A stretch of DNA of 64,000 nucleotides from an uncultured Gammaproteobacteria bacterium (GTDB lineage: Bacteria > Pseudomonadota > Gammaproteobacteria > UBA6429 > Thiohalophilaceae): NCBI GenBank assembly GCA_913064945.1, contig CAJYAN010000005.1, positions 124,001 through 188,000 of the forward strand, in the 5' to 3' direction. Positions 1-8,677 of the stretch are shown piece by piece. A model generated the notes under the pieces. It was not told where the DNA came from and did not search any database. It worked only from the letters and a program-made list of their open reading frames with translations. Position 1 is the first letter of the stretch; the number at the start of each line of letters is the position of its first letter. The position numbers were made by a program, and so were the translations under genes.

Positions 1-2
1 AT

Positions 3-338
3 TTCTTTGATAATGTTATAGCGGCATCTGTGCTTAATATTGTCGAGGATAAAGTCAAGGCAGTTAGTGAGATTTTCCGAACTTGCAAAAAAGGTGGCGT
101 GGTTTCCGTACTTGTACCATTGGCAGGTTTTAGTGATCTGCGTCTGGATTTATTACAAACTTCACTGAAGAACACAAAGTTTTCCTCTGCGGCAATGAAC
201 GCCTGGCACAGACTTGCGCCTAAAATGAATGTAAATGAAATCACCTCTTTATTTAAACAAACGGGGTTGATTCAAATCGCGACGAAACCTTATCTGCAGG
301 GTATGGTTATTGCCGTCTCTGCAACAAAACCGTTTTGA
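3..338 (+). CDS. SAM-dependent methyltransferase, C-terminal part
   Basis: The reading frame is open from the left edge of the window to a TGA at 336-338, so the gene begins outside. The visible 111 residues start with FDNVIAASVLNIV, followed by a helix and then CKKGGVVSVLVP. This is the usual motif IV to motif V stretch of class I SAM methyltransferases (FDxVxxxxVLxxV, then xxxPGGxxxxxxP). The substrate cannot be told because the SAM-binding motif I and the N-terminus are missing. The end, MVIAVSATKPF, is a typical last strand of the fold. It is followed by a gap of about 225 bases before the tRNA gene. Confidence 0.7.
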   Translation, partial: FFDNVIAASVLNIVEDKVKAVSEIFRTCKKGGVVSVLVPLAGFSDLRLDLLQTSLKNTKFSSAAMNAWHRLAPKMNVNEITSLFKQTGLIQIATKPYLQGMVIAVSATKPF

Positions 339-470
339 CACTACTAATAATATAGTAACTCTCGAATGTCAGGTAGCTCTCTCGGATTCCTTACGATCAG
401 ATTTATGATGTGACAGCGACAGTTTCGATAAAGTTTTAAGCATTATCAGGGTCAGAGAATACATCCATTA

Positions 471-488
471 CTTCGCCGTACGGCGAAG
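471..488. repeat. Perfect 18-bp palindrome
   Basis: CTTCGCCGTACGGCGAAG reads identically on both strands. It lies between the methyltransferase end and the 3' end of the tRNA gene. It could be a dimeric operator, a small dispersed palindrome or part of a terminator. No strong T-run follows directly, so its role is open. Confidence 0.6.
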
Positions 489-564
489 TTCAGTATGACA
501 ATGAATTTTTTATATTGGCTGAAATAGTTCTACCAGCTCAAGACGAGTGCGTAAAACGAACGAA

Positions 565-907
565 TGGTGGGCCCGGTAGGACTTGAACCTACGACCAAGG
601 GATTCACGTAGTCTTGATATTTCTATCAAGCGCGGACTATATCATCACCCACAACACCAAAATTTTCTGGCTTGTTTGGGCGCGGGACGCTCTAGCCTGT
701 GATTAAGGACATTTTGATTTAGTTAAAAATCAGTCCCCAGGTAGTCTCTGCACCTTTCGAAGGTATACCTTCGACTTGGCTCAGGATTGCCATCGGTTAA
801 TTAAAACCGGAAGGTTTCCCTGAGTTCATCCCGTTCATTTCATATCTTTCAATATGAACGCACCATTTTGATGAGTCCCCTGCTCTAACCAACTGAGCTA
901 CAGGCCC
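565..907 (-). tRNA. tRNA-Ile(CAU) interrupted by a group I intron
   Basis: Read on the minus strand, exon 1 is 907-871 and exon 2 is 604-565. Joined, they give a 77-nt cloverleaf: acceptor GGGCCTG/CGGGCCC, D arm GCTC...GAGC, anticodon stem GGGGA/TCCCT, loop CTCATAA with anticodon CAT, T arm GTAGG-TTCAAGT-CCTAC, discriminator A and an encoded CCA. The body, with CTTGGTCG after the anticodon arm, resembles bacterial tRNA-Ile2 (ileX) more than elongator tRNA-Met. That makes the CAU anticodon a substrate for TilS lysidine modification (known for the family). The interruption falls directly after the third anticodon base. Elongator tRNA-Met remains the alternative identity. Confidence 0.88.
605..870 (-). 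ncRNA. Group I intron (IC3-like) in the tRNA anticodon loop
   Basis: The 266-nt insert follows a T (the expected U at the 5' splice site) and ends in G (omega-G). On the minus strand these elements are visible in order: an internal guide GTG able to pair with the exon CAT; a P2 hairpin GTTCATAT...ATATGAAATGAAC; P4 strands CTCAGG/CCTGAG; a P5 hairpin CGGTT/AACCG; the conserved segment AATCCTGAGCCAAG; a P6-type hairpin TCGAAGG/CCTTCGA; P7 strands GACTA and TAGTC forming the guanosine site; a P8-type stem GATTT/AAATC; and a P9 hairpin CTTGATA-GAAA-TATCAAG. There is no room for a homing endonuclease. The closest known parallel is the 205-nt intron in tRNA-Ile(CAU) of Azoarcus. Self-splicing is inferred from these elements. 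Confidence 0.9.
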
Positions 908-921
908 TAAACTAAAAGCTT

Positions 922-946
922 CTAGTTACCAGGATCGAGTAACTAG
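922..946. repeat. Stem-loop CTAGTTAC/GTAACTAG, copy of a dispersed motif
   Basis: A perfect 8-bp inverted repeat with a 9-nt loop lies between the tRNA gene and the 3' end of rpoD. Its core, TTACCAGGATCGAGTAACT, recurs with one mismatch at 15060-15078, so it looks like a short dispersed repeat of this genome. Confidence 0.5.
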
Positions 947-957
947 GAAAACTAAGA

Positions 958-981
958 CGCAAAGCATATCGTTGCTTTGCG
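958..981 (-). terminator. Hairpin downstream of rpoD
   Basis: CGCAAAGCA and TGCTTTGCG pair across a 6-nt loop, about 20 bases after the rpoD stop codon. The T-run that follows on the minus strand is weak (TCTTAGTTTTCC), so termination efficiency is uncertain. Confidence 0.55.
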
Positions 982-998
982 CCTCTTGCAACTGATGG

Positions 999-2840
999 TT
1001 ATTCTATATCGAGAAAACTGCGTAATTGATCAGAACGACTTGGATGACGCAGCTTGCGCAGGGCCTTGGCTTCGATCTGACGAATACGCTCACGGGTGAC
1101 GTCGAACTGTTTGCCGACTTCTTCCAGGGTATGGTCGGTATTCATATCGATACCGAAACGCATGCGTAGTACCTTGGCTTCACGTGCAGTCAAACCTTCC
1201 AGCACATCCGTCGTGGCTTCTTTGAGACCGAAAATAGTCGCGGATTCGATTGGTGCGGTGACATTGGTATCTTCAATAAAGTCACCCAGGTGTGAGTCTT
1301 CATCGTCACCAATCGGCGTTTCCATGGAGATGGGTTCCTTGGCGATCTTCAGTACCTTGCGGATCTTGTCTTCGGGCATTTCCATGCGCTCGGCCAGTTC
1401 TTCCGGCGTGGCCTCGCGACCCATTTCCTGCAACATCTGCCGTGAAATACGGTTCAGCTTGTTGATGGTTTCGATCATGTGCACCGGGATACGGATGGTG
1501 CGGGCCTGATCGGCAATGGAGCGGGTAATGGCCTGACGAATCCACCACGTCGCATAGGTCGAGAATTTGTAACCACGACGGTATTCAAACTTGTCGACGG
1601 CCTTCATCAAACCGATATTGCCTTCCTGAATCAAATCCAGAAACTGCAGGCCACGGTTGGTGTATTTTTTGGCGATGGAAATGACCAGACGCAGATTGGC
1701 CTCGATCATTTCCTTTTTGGCACGACGTGCCTTGGCTTCACCGATGGACATCTTGCGATTGATATCTTTGATTTCACCAATGGACAGACCGCAGTCCTGG
1801 GTAATAATGTGCAGCTTTTGTTGTGCGCGCAGGATCTCTTCACGATGCTGTTCCAGCACTGCGGAATAGTTTTCACCCGCTTGAATATGTTTGTCCAGCC
1901 AGCTTAGATCGGTTTCATTATCCGGAAAGGAGGTAATGAAATCCTTACGTGGCATGTGTGCCTTGTTGACACAGAAATCCATAATAATACGCTCATAACT
2001 GCGGATCTTGGCGACCAGACGACGCATGTTGCTTTGCAGCATGTCGATCATTTTTGGCGTCATTTTCAGTTCCATGAACTGGCCAATGATGTCTTCCTGC
2101 AACTTAAAGGTCTTTTTGTCCACGGCACCATTTTTGGCAATCGCGGCAATCCATTTTTTATAGCTCTTACCCAGCTGAGTAAAACGTTCACGGGCTTCTT
2201 CTGGATCAGGTCCGGTATCGACTACGGCATCACTGCTATCGTCATCATCATCGTCGTCGTCATCATTTTTCTCATTCGATGCCGTGTTCTGTGCGGCAAT
2301 CTCTTCCGGTGTTGGAATAGTATCGGGGGCATTGGGGTCAATAAACGCACTGATCAGATCACTCAGCTTGGCTTCTTCGGCCTCAATCCGGGAATAGGTA
2401 TAGAGGACCTGTTCGATAGTCGCAGGATAGGTGGCCAGTGCCGATAGCATCTGGTTAAGGCCATCCTCGATTCGCTTGGCAATCTCGATCTCACCCTCAC
2501 GTGTGAGGAGTTCAACGGCCCCCATTTCACGCATATACATGCGTACAGGGTCTGTGGTGCGTCCGAACTCACTATCCACCGAGGCCAACGCCGCGGCGGC
2601 TTCTTCAGCGGCATCTTCATCCACTGAAGTGTCATTCATTAGCAGGGAATCGGCATCGGGTGCGGTTTCATGCACGGCGATACCCATGTCATTGATCATG
2701 GCAACAATATCTTCGATCTGTTCCGGATCGACGATGTCATTGGGGAGATGGTCATTAACCTCTGCATAGGTCAAGAAACCCTGTTCCTTACCCTTGGCGA
2801 TAAGGATCTTAAGTTGTGATTGTTGCTGGCTTTGATTCAT
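999..2840 (-). CDS. rpoD: RNA polymerase primary sigma factor RpoD (sigma-70)
   Basis: The 613-residue protein is the usual length for gammaproteobacterial RpoD and directs core RNA polymerase to housekeeping promoters. Region 1.1 lies at the N-terminus, and region 1.2 includes [11 protein letters not shown] (97-107). The non-conserved region holds a run of nine aspartates (193-201), encoded by a trinucleotide-type tract. Regions 2 to 3 contain [20 protein letters not shown] and the [12 protein letters not shown] recognition helix. Region 4 ends with the [19 protein letters not shown] helix-turn-helix. It is the last gene of the rpsU-yqeY-dnaG-rpoD block. The 271-bp gap before it probably carries its own promoters, including heat-responsive ones as known in E. 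coli; this was not resolved here. Confidence 0.98.
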   Translation of the reverse strand: MNQSQQQSQLKILIAKGKEQGFLTYAEVNDHLPNDIVDPEQIEDIVAMINDMGIAVHETAPDADSLLMNDTSVDEDAAEEAAAALASVDSEFGRTTDPVRMYMREMGAVELLTREGEIEIAKRIEDGLNQMLSALATYPATIEQVLYTYSRIEAEEAKLSDLISAFIDPNAPDTIPTPEEIAAQNTASNEKNDDDDDDDDDSSDAVVDTGPDPEEARERFTQLGKSYKKWIAAIAKNGAVDKKTFKLQEDIIGQFMELKMTPKMIDMLQSNMRRLVAKIRSYERIIMDFCVNKAHMPRKDFITSFPDNETDLSWLDKHIQAGENYSAVLEQHREEILRAQQKLHIITQDCGLSIGEIKDINRKMSIGEAKARRAKKEMIEANLRLVISIAKKYTNRGLQFLDLIQEGNIGLMKAVDKFEYRRGYKFSTYATWWIRQAITRSIADQARTIRIPVHMIETINKLNRISRQMLQEMGREATPEELAERMEMPEDKIRKVLKIAKEPISMETPIGDDEDSHLGDFIEDTNVTAPIESATIFGLKEATTDVLEGLTAREAKVLRMRFGIDMNTDHTLEEVGKQFDVTRERIRQIEAKALRKLRHPSRSDQLRSFLDIE

Positions 2841-3111
2841 CGTTTTGCTCTAAAAACCTTAAAAAACAATAAGTTGCAAAAATAAAAACACGAGAGCGTA
2901 AACCGCCGAATTCTACACGATTTTCGACTGCGCCGCCATGTAAATAGCCTGTGATCGTCATTTCGATAGTGATGCCATCACGGTTCGGGACAACCTGCTC
3001 ACGGACAACCGGATGAGAGGGGGCATTTGCTGCCGGATAGCGCGGGTTTCCATGGAACAAAAATAGGGGATTTTTTCTGAATTTCAAGTCTTTGGCGAAA
3101 TTGTTTAAGGC

Positions 3112-4899
3112 TCAACCGCGCTGGCGTGTCAGTTCCACGTATTCTTTTTTCTCTTCGGGGCTGAGTTGCTGACACCGATCCTGTAACTCTTTGAAGCGGG
3201 CTTCGATCGACTCCTGGGCCAGCTTTTTCATGATTCCCTCCAGCTCGGTGGCTAAATGCTCATGATTTGCCAGCAGGCGTTCCTTTTGTAACAGTCGAGG
3301 TAGATGCCGGGCATGACCACTCTGTTCGAGACGATTGACCAGCGAGGCGGCCGAGATCGCCGGATTTGCTGCAATAGTATGCAAAATTTCCGCGAGCATG
3401 GGCATGCCGGGTATTTTTTGTTGCTGCAAATGGGCGGGTACCTGATGTACCAGGCCAAGACCGGGTTCATTCAGCAGAATAAAGATGGCCTGCCCCACCA
3501 GGGATGGTGTGGATTTTCCCGCCGTTCGTGTCGGCCGGTGAGTTGTGACCGGCTCAGGGCGATGATCGGTTTGTGAGGCGGAGGTCTGGCGTGTCGGGGC
3601 TGCCATGAGGTGTTGTGCCAGGGTCTCGGCCGGCATTTGCGCCAGTTTACCCAGTTCATCGATCATCATTTGACGAAATACCCCCTCTGGTAGCTGGGTC
3701 AGGAGTGGTCGTGCCTTTTCCACCAGTAGCGCGCGCCCATCCAGGGTCGACACGTCGGCCTGTTGTTGCAGCTGCTGAAAGAAAAACCGGGAAAAGACGG
3801 CGGCCTCGGCCATTTGTGCCTCAAAGGCCTCGGCACCGATCTTGCGCACCTGGCTGTCGGGGTCTTCGCCGTCGGGGAGAAACATAAAACGCAGCTGGTA
3901 ACCGGCGCGCATAATGGGCAGGGCATTTTCCATGGCTCGCCAGGCGGCGTCGCGGCCGGCGCGATCACCATCAAAACAAAAAATGACCTCGCCGGTGAGT
4001 CGAAATAGGCGTTGCAGGTGTTCCCTGGTCGTCGCGGTGCCGAGGGTCGCCACGGCATAGTTGATGCCATACTGGGCCAGCGCCACCACATCCATATAGC
4101 CCTCGACGACCAGCAGACGTTCGATCTTGCGCAGGGCCTTTTTGGCCTCGTAGAGGCCATAGAGCTCCTGGCCCTTGTGGAACAGCGGGGTCTCGGGGGA
4201 GTTATAGTATTTCGGTGTGTCATCCGGGTTGATCACCCGGCCGCCAAAGCCGATGGTACGACCACGGCTGTCGCGAATAGGAAACATAATGCGATTGCGG
4301 AAGCGATCATAGAAATCGCCGTTGTCTTTCTTGACCAGCATACCGACGGTCAGCAGTTGTTCACGGCTTTTGTCATCCTTACCCAGCTCCTTGAGTAGAT
4401 TATCCCAGCCGGGCGGGGCATAGCCTATGCCATAACGCGCAGCGACCTCGCCATTCATGCCGCGACCTTTCAGGTAGTCCACCGCCTGCGTTGCCTGCGG
4501 GTGCTTGCGTAGCTGCTGGCGGTAGTAGCGGTCGCAAAGCTCGACCTGTTGATAGAGCTCGTCCTGCGGCTTTTTCGCCGCTGTGGGCCGGCTACCTTCC
4601 TCACGGGGAACCGTGAGGCCGGCCATGCGGGCCAGCTCCTCGACGGCCTCTGGAAAGCCCATGTGGTCGTATTCCATCAGAAAACCCACCACCGTACCGT
4701 GGGCACCACAGCCGAAGCAGTGGTAGAACTGCTTGCTCTGGCTGACGGTAAAGGACGGGGTTTTTTCGTTATGGAAGGGGCAGCAGGCCTTGTACTCGTG
4801 GCCGGCCTTTTTCAGCGGCACACGGGCATCGATGACCTCAACGATATCAATGCGGTTGAGGAGTTCGTCAATAAAGTGTGGTGGAATACGGCCTGCCAT
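3112..4899 (-). CDS. dnaG: DNA primase DnaG
   Basis: DnaG makes RNA primers for replication and binds DnaB helicase through its C-terminal domain. The start was set at the internal ATG giving MAGRIPPHFIDELL, which matches the conserved primase N-terminus; an ATG three codons upstream is possible. The CHC2 zinc-binding module is seen as CCPFHNEKTPSF followed by FYHCFGCG (around residues 37-65). The TOPRIM catalytic domain holds VVEGYMDVVAL and CFDGDRAGRDAAWR. The C-terminal 150 residues are the less conserved helicase-binding domain. Total length is 595 residues, normal for the family. It lies between yqeY and rpoD on the same strand. Confidence 0.97.
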   Translation of the reverse strand: MAGRIPPHFIDELLNRIDIVEVIDARVPLKKAGHEYKACCPFHNEKTPSFTVSQSKQFYHCFGCGAHGTVVGFLMEYDHMGFPEAVEELARMAGLTVPREEGSRPTAAKKPQDELYQQVELCDRYYRQQLRKHPQATQAVDYLKGRGMNGEVAARYGIGYAPPGWDNLLKELGKDDKSREQLLTVGMLVKKDNGDFYDRFRNRIMFPIRDSRGRTIGFGGRVINPDDTPKYYNSPETPLFHKGQELYGLYEAKKALRKIERLLVVEGYMDVVALAQYGINYAVATLGTATTREHLQRLFRLTGEVIFCFDGDRAGRDAAWRAMENALPIMRAGYQLRFMFLPDGEDPDSQVRKIGAEAFEAQMAEAAVFSRFFFQQLQQQADVSTLDGRALLVEKARPLLTQLPEGVFRQMMIDELGKLAQMPAETLAQHLMAAPTRQTSASQTDHRPEPVTTHRPTRTAGKSTPSLVGQAIFILLNEPGLGLVHQVPAHLQQQKIPGMPMLAEILHTIAANPAISAASLVNRLEQSGHARHLPRLLQKERLLANHEHLATELEGIMKKLAQESIEARFKELQDRCQQLSPEEKKEYVELTRQRG

Positions 4900-4934
4900 G
4901 CTGCGCATTGTAGCGCAGCATGGAGCTACTAGGG

Positions 4935-5064
4935 ACTAGCCTCTAGGTGAGAAGGAAAAAAGAAAATGTTAAATAGATTGTGGGTAGGTGTTGTACAACC
5001 AGACACCAGTAGGTTTTGTACGCAGTAAGCACTTTGCCCTAGAGCCTAGCTGCTAGAGGCTAGT
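4935..5064. repeat. Inverted repeat ACTAGCCTCTAG / CTAGAGGCTAGT between yqeY and dnaG
   Basis: A perfect 12-bp inverted pair (4935-4946 and 5053-5064) brackets 106 bases between the yqeY stop codon and the dnaG start. Additional CTAG-rich half-repeats (CTAGAGCCTAG at 5039-5049) flank the right arm. The arrangement resembles a small non-coding palindromic element inserted in the operon. No gene is seen inside. Confidence 0.6.
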
Positions 5065-5069
5065 TCCTG

Positions 5070-5525
5070 TCAGTTCGATAACCGCTTTTTGATGAGCGAA
5101 CTGACCAGCCCCATGTCGGCACGACCGGCAAGTTTGGGCTTGAGCATAGCCATGACCTTGCCCATGTCCTTCATTTCGCTGGCGCCGGTGGCGCTGACCG
5201 CTTCGGCGACCAGGGTTTCGATCTCGGTGGCGGAGAGCTGTGCGGGCATATAAGTCGCGATAATGGCCAGTTCGGCCTCTTCGACGGCCTTCAGGTCGTC
5301 ACGACCGGCTTTGGTGTACTGCTCGATGGAGTCTTTGCGCTGTTTGACCATTTTTTCCAGCACGGTCAGCACCTGGGTGTCGTCCAGCTCGATGCGTTCG
5401 TCGACCTCGCGCTGCTTGATGGCAGCCGTGATCAGGCGCAAGGTCCCTAATAGAACCTTGTCCTTGTTGCGCATCGCGGTTTTGACGTCTTCGTTTATGC
5501 GGGTTTTGAGTGCGGTATTACTCAT
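5070..5525 (-). CDS. yqeY: GatB/YqeY domain protein
   Basis: This 151-residue protein consists entirely of the YqeY domain, which is related to the tail of the GatB subunit of tRNA amidotransferase. Typical features are the N-terminal LKTRINEDVKTAMRNKDKV and the segment RKDSIEQYTKAGRDDL, followed by AIIATYMPAQLS and the final DMGLVSSLIKKRL helix. YqeY is widespread in this position between rpsU and dnaG in proteobacteria. Its exact biochemical role is not established; tRNA binding has been proposed for the family. It starts 35 bases after rpsU and is presumably cotranscribed with it. Confidence 0.92.
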   Translation of the reverse strand: MSNTALKTRINEDVKTAMRNKDKVLLGTLRLITAAIKQREVDERIELDDTQVLTVLEKMVKQRKDSIEQYTKAGRDDLKAVEEAELAIIATYMPAQLSATEIETLVAEAVSATGASEMKDMGKVMAMLKPKLAGRADMGLVSSLIKKRLSN

Positions 5526-5560
5526 GGGATACCCGTATCCTGACTGGTAGCGTGAGGAAT

Positions 5561-5776
5561 TTAGTACAGACGTTTGCGGTGAACACGCTCGCGTGAGACC
5601 TTTTTCTGGTGGCGCTTAACGGCAGCGGCCATTTTGCGCTTACGGATTGCCGTGGGTTTCTCGTAGAATTCGCGGCGGCGAACTTCGGATAAAACACCGG
5701 CTTTTTCGCAAGAGCGCTTGAAGCGGCGCATGGCGACTTCAAAAGGTTCGTTTTCACGTATACGAACTGTTGGCAT
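5561..5776 (-). CDS. rpsU: 30S ribosomal protein S21
   Basis: The 71-residue basic protein begins [27 protein letters not shown] and ends in the usual Arg/Lys-rich tail, matching bacterial S21 in length and sequence. S21 sits on the 30S platform and takes part in translation initiation. It is the first gene of the macromolecular synthesis block and is divergent from tsaD, the classical gammaproteobacterial order. The two genes share a 120-bp promoter region. Confidence 0.97.
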   Translation of the reverse strand: MPTVRIRENEPFEVAMRRFKRSCEKAGVLSEVRRREFYEKPTAIRKRKMAAAVKRHQKKVSRERVHRKRLY

Positions 5777-5896
5777 ATGATCGACCTACTTTTCAAAGTT
5801 GGATTGTAAAAGAGGCGCGATTCTACTGTGGGTGGCGCCAAAATGCAAAAATAGCGCCGACTATTTCCGGCAAAACGGGGTAAAATTTCACACATT

Positions 5897-6931
5897 ATGC
5901 GTATCCTAGGAATCGAAACCTCTTGCGACGAGACTGCCGCCGCCATTTATGACAGCGACCAGGGCCTGTTGAGCCATGCCCTGTACTCCCAGGTGGCGCT
6001 GCACGCCGAGTATGGCGGCGTGGTGCCGGAACTGGCCTCGCGGGACCATGTCCGCAAGCTGCTACCGCTTATCGAACAGGCCCTGCAACAGGCGGGCATC
6101 ACGCGCCAGGCGCTTGATGCCGTGGCCTATACCGCCGGGCCCGGTCTGATTGGGGCCTTATTAGTCGGCGCAGGGGTTGGTCGTAGCCTGGCCTATGCCC
6201 TGAAGATTCCGGCGGTACGGGTCCACCATATGGAAGGTCACCTGCTGGCGCCGATGCTGGAAGCGAATCCCCCAGATTTCCCCTTTGTCGCCCTGCTGGT
6301 CTCGGGTGGCCACACCCAGCTTTTTCGTGTGGATGGTATTGGCCAGTATGCAATGCTGGGTGACTCGCTGGACGATGCCGCCGGCGAGGCCTTTGATAAG
6401 ACCGCCAAGCTGCTGGGTCTGAGTTATCCCGGCGGGCCCGCGCTCGCCAAACTGGCAGAGCAGGGGCAAGCGGGACGATTCAAGTTCCCCCGCCCCATGA
6501 CCGATCGCCCTGGGCTGGATTTTAGTTTCAGTGGCTTGAAGACCTTTGCGCTGAATACCGTGCAGCGTGAAGGGGATGATGAGCAGACCAGGGCCGATAT
6601 CGCCCTGGCATTTGAAGTCGCTGTGGCCGAGACCATGGCCATCAAGTGTCGACGTGCGCTGCAGGAGACAGGGCTGAAACGCCTGATCATTGCCGGTGGG
6701 GTTAGCGCCAACCAGCGGCTGCGTCATCATCTGCATACGATGGCCAAAAAGGAACAGGCCGAGCTTTATTATCCCCGCCTGGAGTTCTGCACTGACAATG
6801 CCGCGATGATCGCCTTTGCCGGGAGTCAGCGATTACTTGGCGGCGATGTGCAGCAGGCACTGGCGCTGGATGCTACCGCACGCTGGTCGCTGGAAAATAT
6901 TGAGACACTCATTGCGGCGAAGGCTTTTTGA
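5897..6931 (+). CDS. tsaD: tRNA threonylcarbamoyltransferase TsaD
   Basis: TsaD transfers threonylcarbamoyl from TC-AMP to A37 of ANN-decoding tRNAs, working with TsaB and TsaE (family knowledge). The 344-residue protein opens [19 protein letters not shown], the diagnostic ASKHA-fold N-terminus. It carries the metal-binding motif [12 protein letters not shown] near residue 110, the segments SGGHTQL and [17 protein letters not shown], and the distal [13 protein letters not shown] and CTDNAAMIA. All key motifs are intact. It is divergent from rpsU, and its last 23 bases overlap the convergent plsY gene tail to tail. Confidence 0.98.
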   Translation: MRILGIETSCDETAAAIYDSDQGLLSHALYSQVALHAEYGGVVPELASRDHVRKLLPLIEQALQQAGITRQALDAVAYTAGPGLIGALLVGAGVGRSLAYALKIPAVRVHHMEGHLLAPMLEANPPDFPFVALLVSGGHTQLFRVDGIGQYAMLGDSLDDAAGEAFDKTAKLLGLSYPGGPALAKLAEQGQAGRFKFPRPMTDRPGLDFSFSGLKTFALNTVQREGDDEQTRADIALAFEVAVAETMAIKCRRALQETGLKRLIIAGGVSANQRLRHHLHTMAKKEQAELYYPRLEFCTDNAAMIAFAGSQRLLGGDVQQALALDATARWSLENIETLIAAKAF

Positions 6932-7514
6932 TGCTGCCTTCATCGCCCTTGATGAGGCGAACGATGTTAGTACGATGTCGCCAGTACAGCACCATGGTCA
7001 TGAGTGTTGTGGTAATGAGCAGCGCCGGAATCATGCCCATGATCTTCCAGACATAGACCGGTGCCAGCAGGGTGGCGATGAGTGCCGACAGGGAGGAGAT
7101 CTTGAAGACCTTGGCCATCAGTAACCAGCTTAAGGCCGTTGCCAGACCGACCCCCCAGTGAAAGCCAAACAGTACACCGAGCATAGTGGCGACCCCTTTA
7201 CCGCCCTGAAAGCGGAAGAATACCGGGTACAAATGTCCGACGAAGGCCGCCGCGCCAACGGCGGCGATTACTGTGTCATTGACCATCAGTGCATGTGCGA
7301 GCAGGACCGGTAGCAGCCCTTTTAGCATGTCACCTAATAGCGTGATGGCAGCCGCTTTTTTTCCGCCAATCCGCAGTACATTGGTCGCGCCGGGGTTGCC
7401 CGAGCCTTCGTTGCGCGGGTCAGCTAAGCCCATCAGTTTGCAGACAATGATGGCAGAGGATAACGAACCCAACAGGTAGGCAAAAATAATCAGGCCAATA
7501 CTCATCCAGTGCAT
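6909..7514 (-). CDS. plsY: Glycerol-3-phosphate acyltransferase PlsY
   Basis: PlsY is an inner-membrane enzyme that moves an acyl group from acyl-phosphate to glycerol-3-phosphate, the first step of phospholipid synthesis. The 201-residue sequence has about five membrane segments and the family motifs [12 protein letters not shown] (around 37-48) and [12 protein letters not shown] (around 103-114). The first residues ([17 protein letters not shown]) allow starts at Met1 or Met4. The 3' end overlaps tsaD by 23 bases on the opposite strand, so both genes end within each other's last codons. Confidence 0.96.
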   Translation of the reverse strand: MHWMSIGLIIFAYLLGSLSSAIIVCKLMGLADPRNEGSGNPGATNVLRIGGKKAAAITLLGDMLKGLLPVLLAHALMVNDTVIAAVGAAAFVGHLYPVFFRFQGGKGVATMLGVLFGFHWGVGLATALSWLLMAKVFKISSLSALIATLLAPVYVWKIMGMIPALLITTTLMTMVLYWRHRTNIVRLIKGDEGSIKKPSPQ

Positions 7515-7617
7515 ATTGTTTGTTTCTCATCTCAGATATGTGAAAATCAAAGAATAACAGAACTCATAATCACGTGTCTTTGCAAATCGCAACGGCGCGA
7601 TAACCTCAGGGTATGAA

Positions 7618-7974
7618 ATGGATATTATTTTTTTAAGTGACTTACGTATTGAGACCGTTATAGGCGTGTTTGACTGGGAACGGGAGATCAAGCAGACCGT
7701 GGTATTTGACCTGCAAATGGGGGCCGATATTCGCAAGGCGGCGGCCAGTGATCAGCTCGAAGATACCCTGGATTATAAGTCCGTTGCCAAGCGTATTATT
7801 GACTTTGTCGGTGGCAGCGAATTTCAGCTGGTCGAGACGCTGGCGGAACGTGTCGCTGACATTATCCTGACTGAGTTCGAGGTCCCCTGGGTGCGTGTGC
7901 AACTCAACAAGCAGGGTGCGGTACGTGGCGCGCGTGACGTGGGTGTCATAATTGAACGTGGTACTAAGCACTAA
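7618..7974 (+). CDS. folB: Dihydroneopterin aldolase FolB
   Basis: FolB cleaves 7,8-dihydroneopterin to 6-hydroxymethyl-7,8-dihydropterin and glycolaldehyde in folate synthesis. The 118-residue protein begins MDIIFLSDLRIETVIGVFDWER, the conserved FolB start including the substrate-binding region. It has the family segments DTLDYKSVAKRI and ETLAERVADIIL, where the glutamate is the conserved pterin contact. The C-terminal strand is VRVQLNKQGAVRGARDVGV, containing the catalytic-region lysine. It is followed after 2 bases by folK, so the two are translationally coupled. Confidence 0.95.
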   Translation: MDIIFLSDLRIETVIGVFDWEREIKQTVVFDLQMGADIRKAAASDQLEDTLDYKSVAKRIIDFVGGSEFQLVETLAERVADIILTEFEVPWVRVQLNKQGAVRGARDVGVIIERGTKH

Positions 7975-7976
7975 AT

Positions 7977-8468
7977 ATGTCACATCGTGCTTATATTAGC
8001 ATTGGCAGCAATATTGAGCCGGCGGAAAATGTTCGACTTGCCGTTACTGCCCTGCAGACCGTTTTTGGCCAGCTGGACATTTCCCCTGTTTATGAAAGTG
8101 AGGCCGTCGGTTTCGATGGCGATAATTTTTTTAATCTGGTGGTGGCAGTGACAACCAATATGAGTGTTGGCGACGTCAACCAGTGTCTGCATGAGATCGA
8201 AGATCGCTACGGACGCAAACGTAATGGGCCACGTTTCTCATCACGTAGCATTGACCTTGATTTACTTTTGTATGATGAGCTTTGTGGTGAATATGACAGT
8301 GTTTTGTTACCCCGAGAAGAAATTCCCCATCATGCCCATGTCCTGTGTCCACTGGCAAATTTAATCCCAACAGCGATTCATCCGATCCTGAAGAAAACGT
8401 ATCAGCAGCTTTGGCAGGAATTTTCTGTGCCCACTGGGTTTCGGAAAATTGAGTTTGTGTTTGAATAG
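7977..8468 (+). CDS. folK: 6-hydroxymethyl-7,8-dihydropterin pyrophosphokinase FolK
   Basis: FolK phosphorylates the FolB product using ATP, preparing it for condensation with p-aminobenzoate. The 163-residue protein shows AYISIGSNIEPAENVRLA at the start, then the substrate loop FFNLVVAV. The signature RNGPRFSSRSIDLDLLLYD follows, with the two aspartates that bind magnesium (family RxxPR.xxRxIDLDLL). LPHPR is replaced by LPREEIPHHAHVLCPLA, a common variant. It starts directly after folB and ends before a 209-bp gap that contains an inverted repeat. Confidence 0.95.
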   Translation: MSHRAYISIGSNIEPAENVRLAVTALQTVFGQLDISPVYESEAVGFDGDNFFNLVVAVTTNMSVGDVNQCLHEIEDRYGRKRNGPRFSSRSIDLDLLLYDELCGEYDSVLLPREEIPHHAHVLCPLANLIPTAIHPILKKTYQQLWQEFSVPTGFRKIEFVFE

Positions 8469-8509
8469 TTGCATTTGTTTCAAGTTGTTCTTTATTTTTT
8501 AAGAAGTTG

Positions 8510-8664
8510 TTCACCGCAAAGACCCAAGAACGCAAAGTTTACAGAAAAGTAACACGCTTGATTGTAGCTTTTGAATAACAGATGTTACTGCTTTGCTCTA
8601 TACCCTTCTGGTCATACATACTTGGTTTTTAAACGAAAAGAACTTGGCGTCTTTGTGGTGAAAA
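8510..8664. repeat. Imperfect inverted repeat TTCACCGCAAAGAC... / ...GTCTTTGTGGTGAA
   Basis: The left arm (8510-8537) reads TTCACCGCAAAGACCCAAGA and continues into CGCAAAG. The right arm (8641-8664), reverse-complemented, reads TTTCACCACAAAGACGCCAAG. The arms face each other across about 100 AT-rich bases between folK and the convergent pteridine reductase gene. This resembles the intergenic CAAAGAC-type palindromic elements seen in many environmental proteobacteria. Confidence 0.5.
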
Positions 8665-8677
8665 AAATTTCAATTAT

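Noticed and set aside
601-905. The tRNA-region insert as a mobile element attachment site or prophage end
   Set aside because: No integrase or direct repeat of the tRNA end is present, and the group I elements plus exact splice boundaries explain the whole insert.
1096-2769. Several long open frames on the strand opposite rpoD
   Set aside because: They mirror the codon bias of rpoD, lack ribosome-binding sites and resemble no family, while rpoD is complete in the other frame.
2809-3087. A 92-codon frame between rpoD and dnaG
   Set aside because: It overlaps the rpoD start in another frame, has no family resemblance, and lies where the rpoD promoter region is expected.
3304-4939. Open frames opposite and out of frame with dnaG
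   Set aside because: They are shadows of the dnaG frame with low-complexity Arg/Pro-rich sequence and no start signals.
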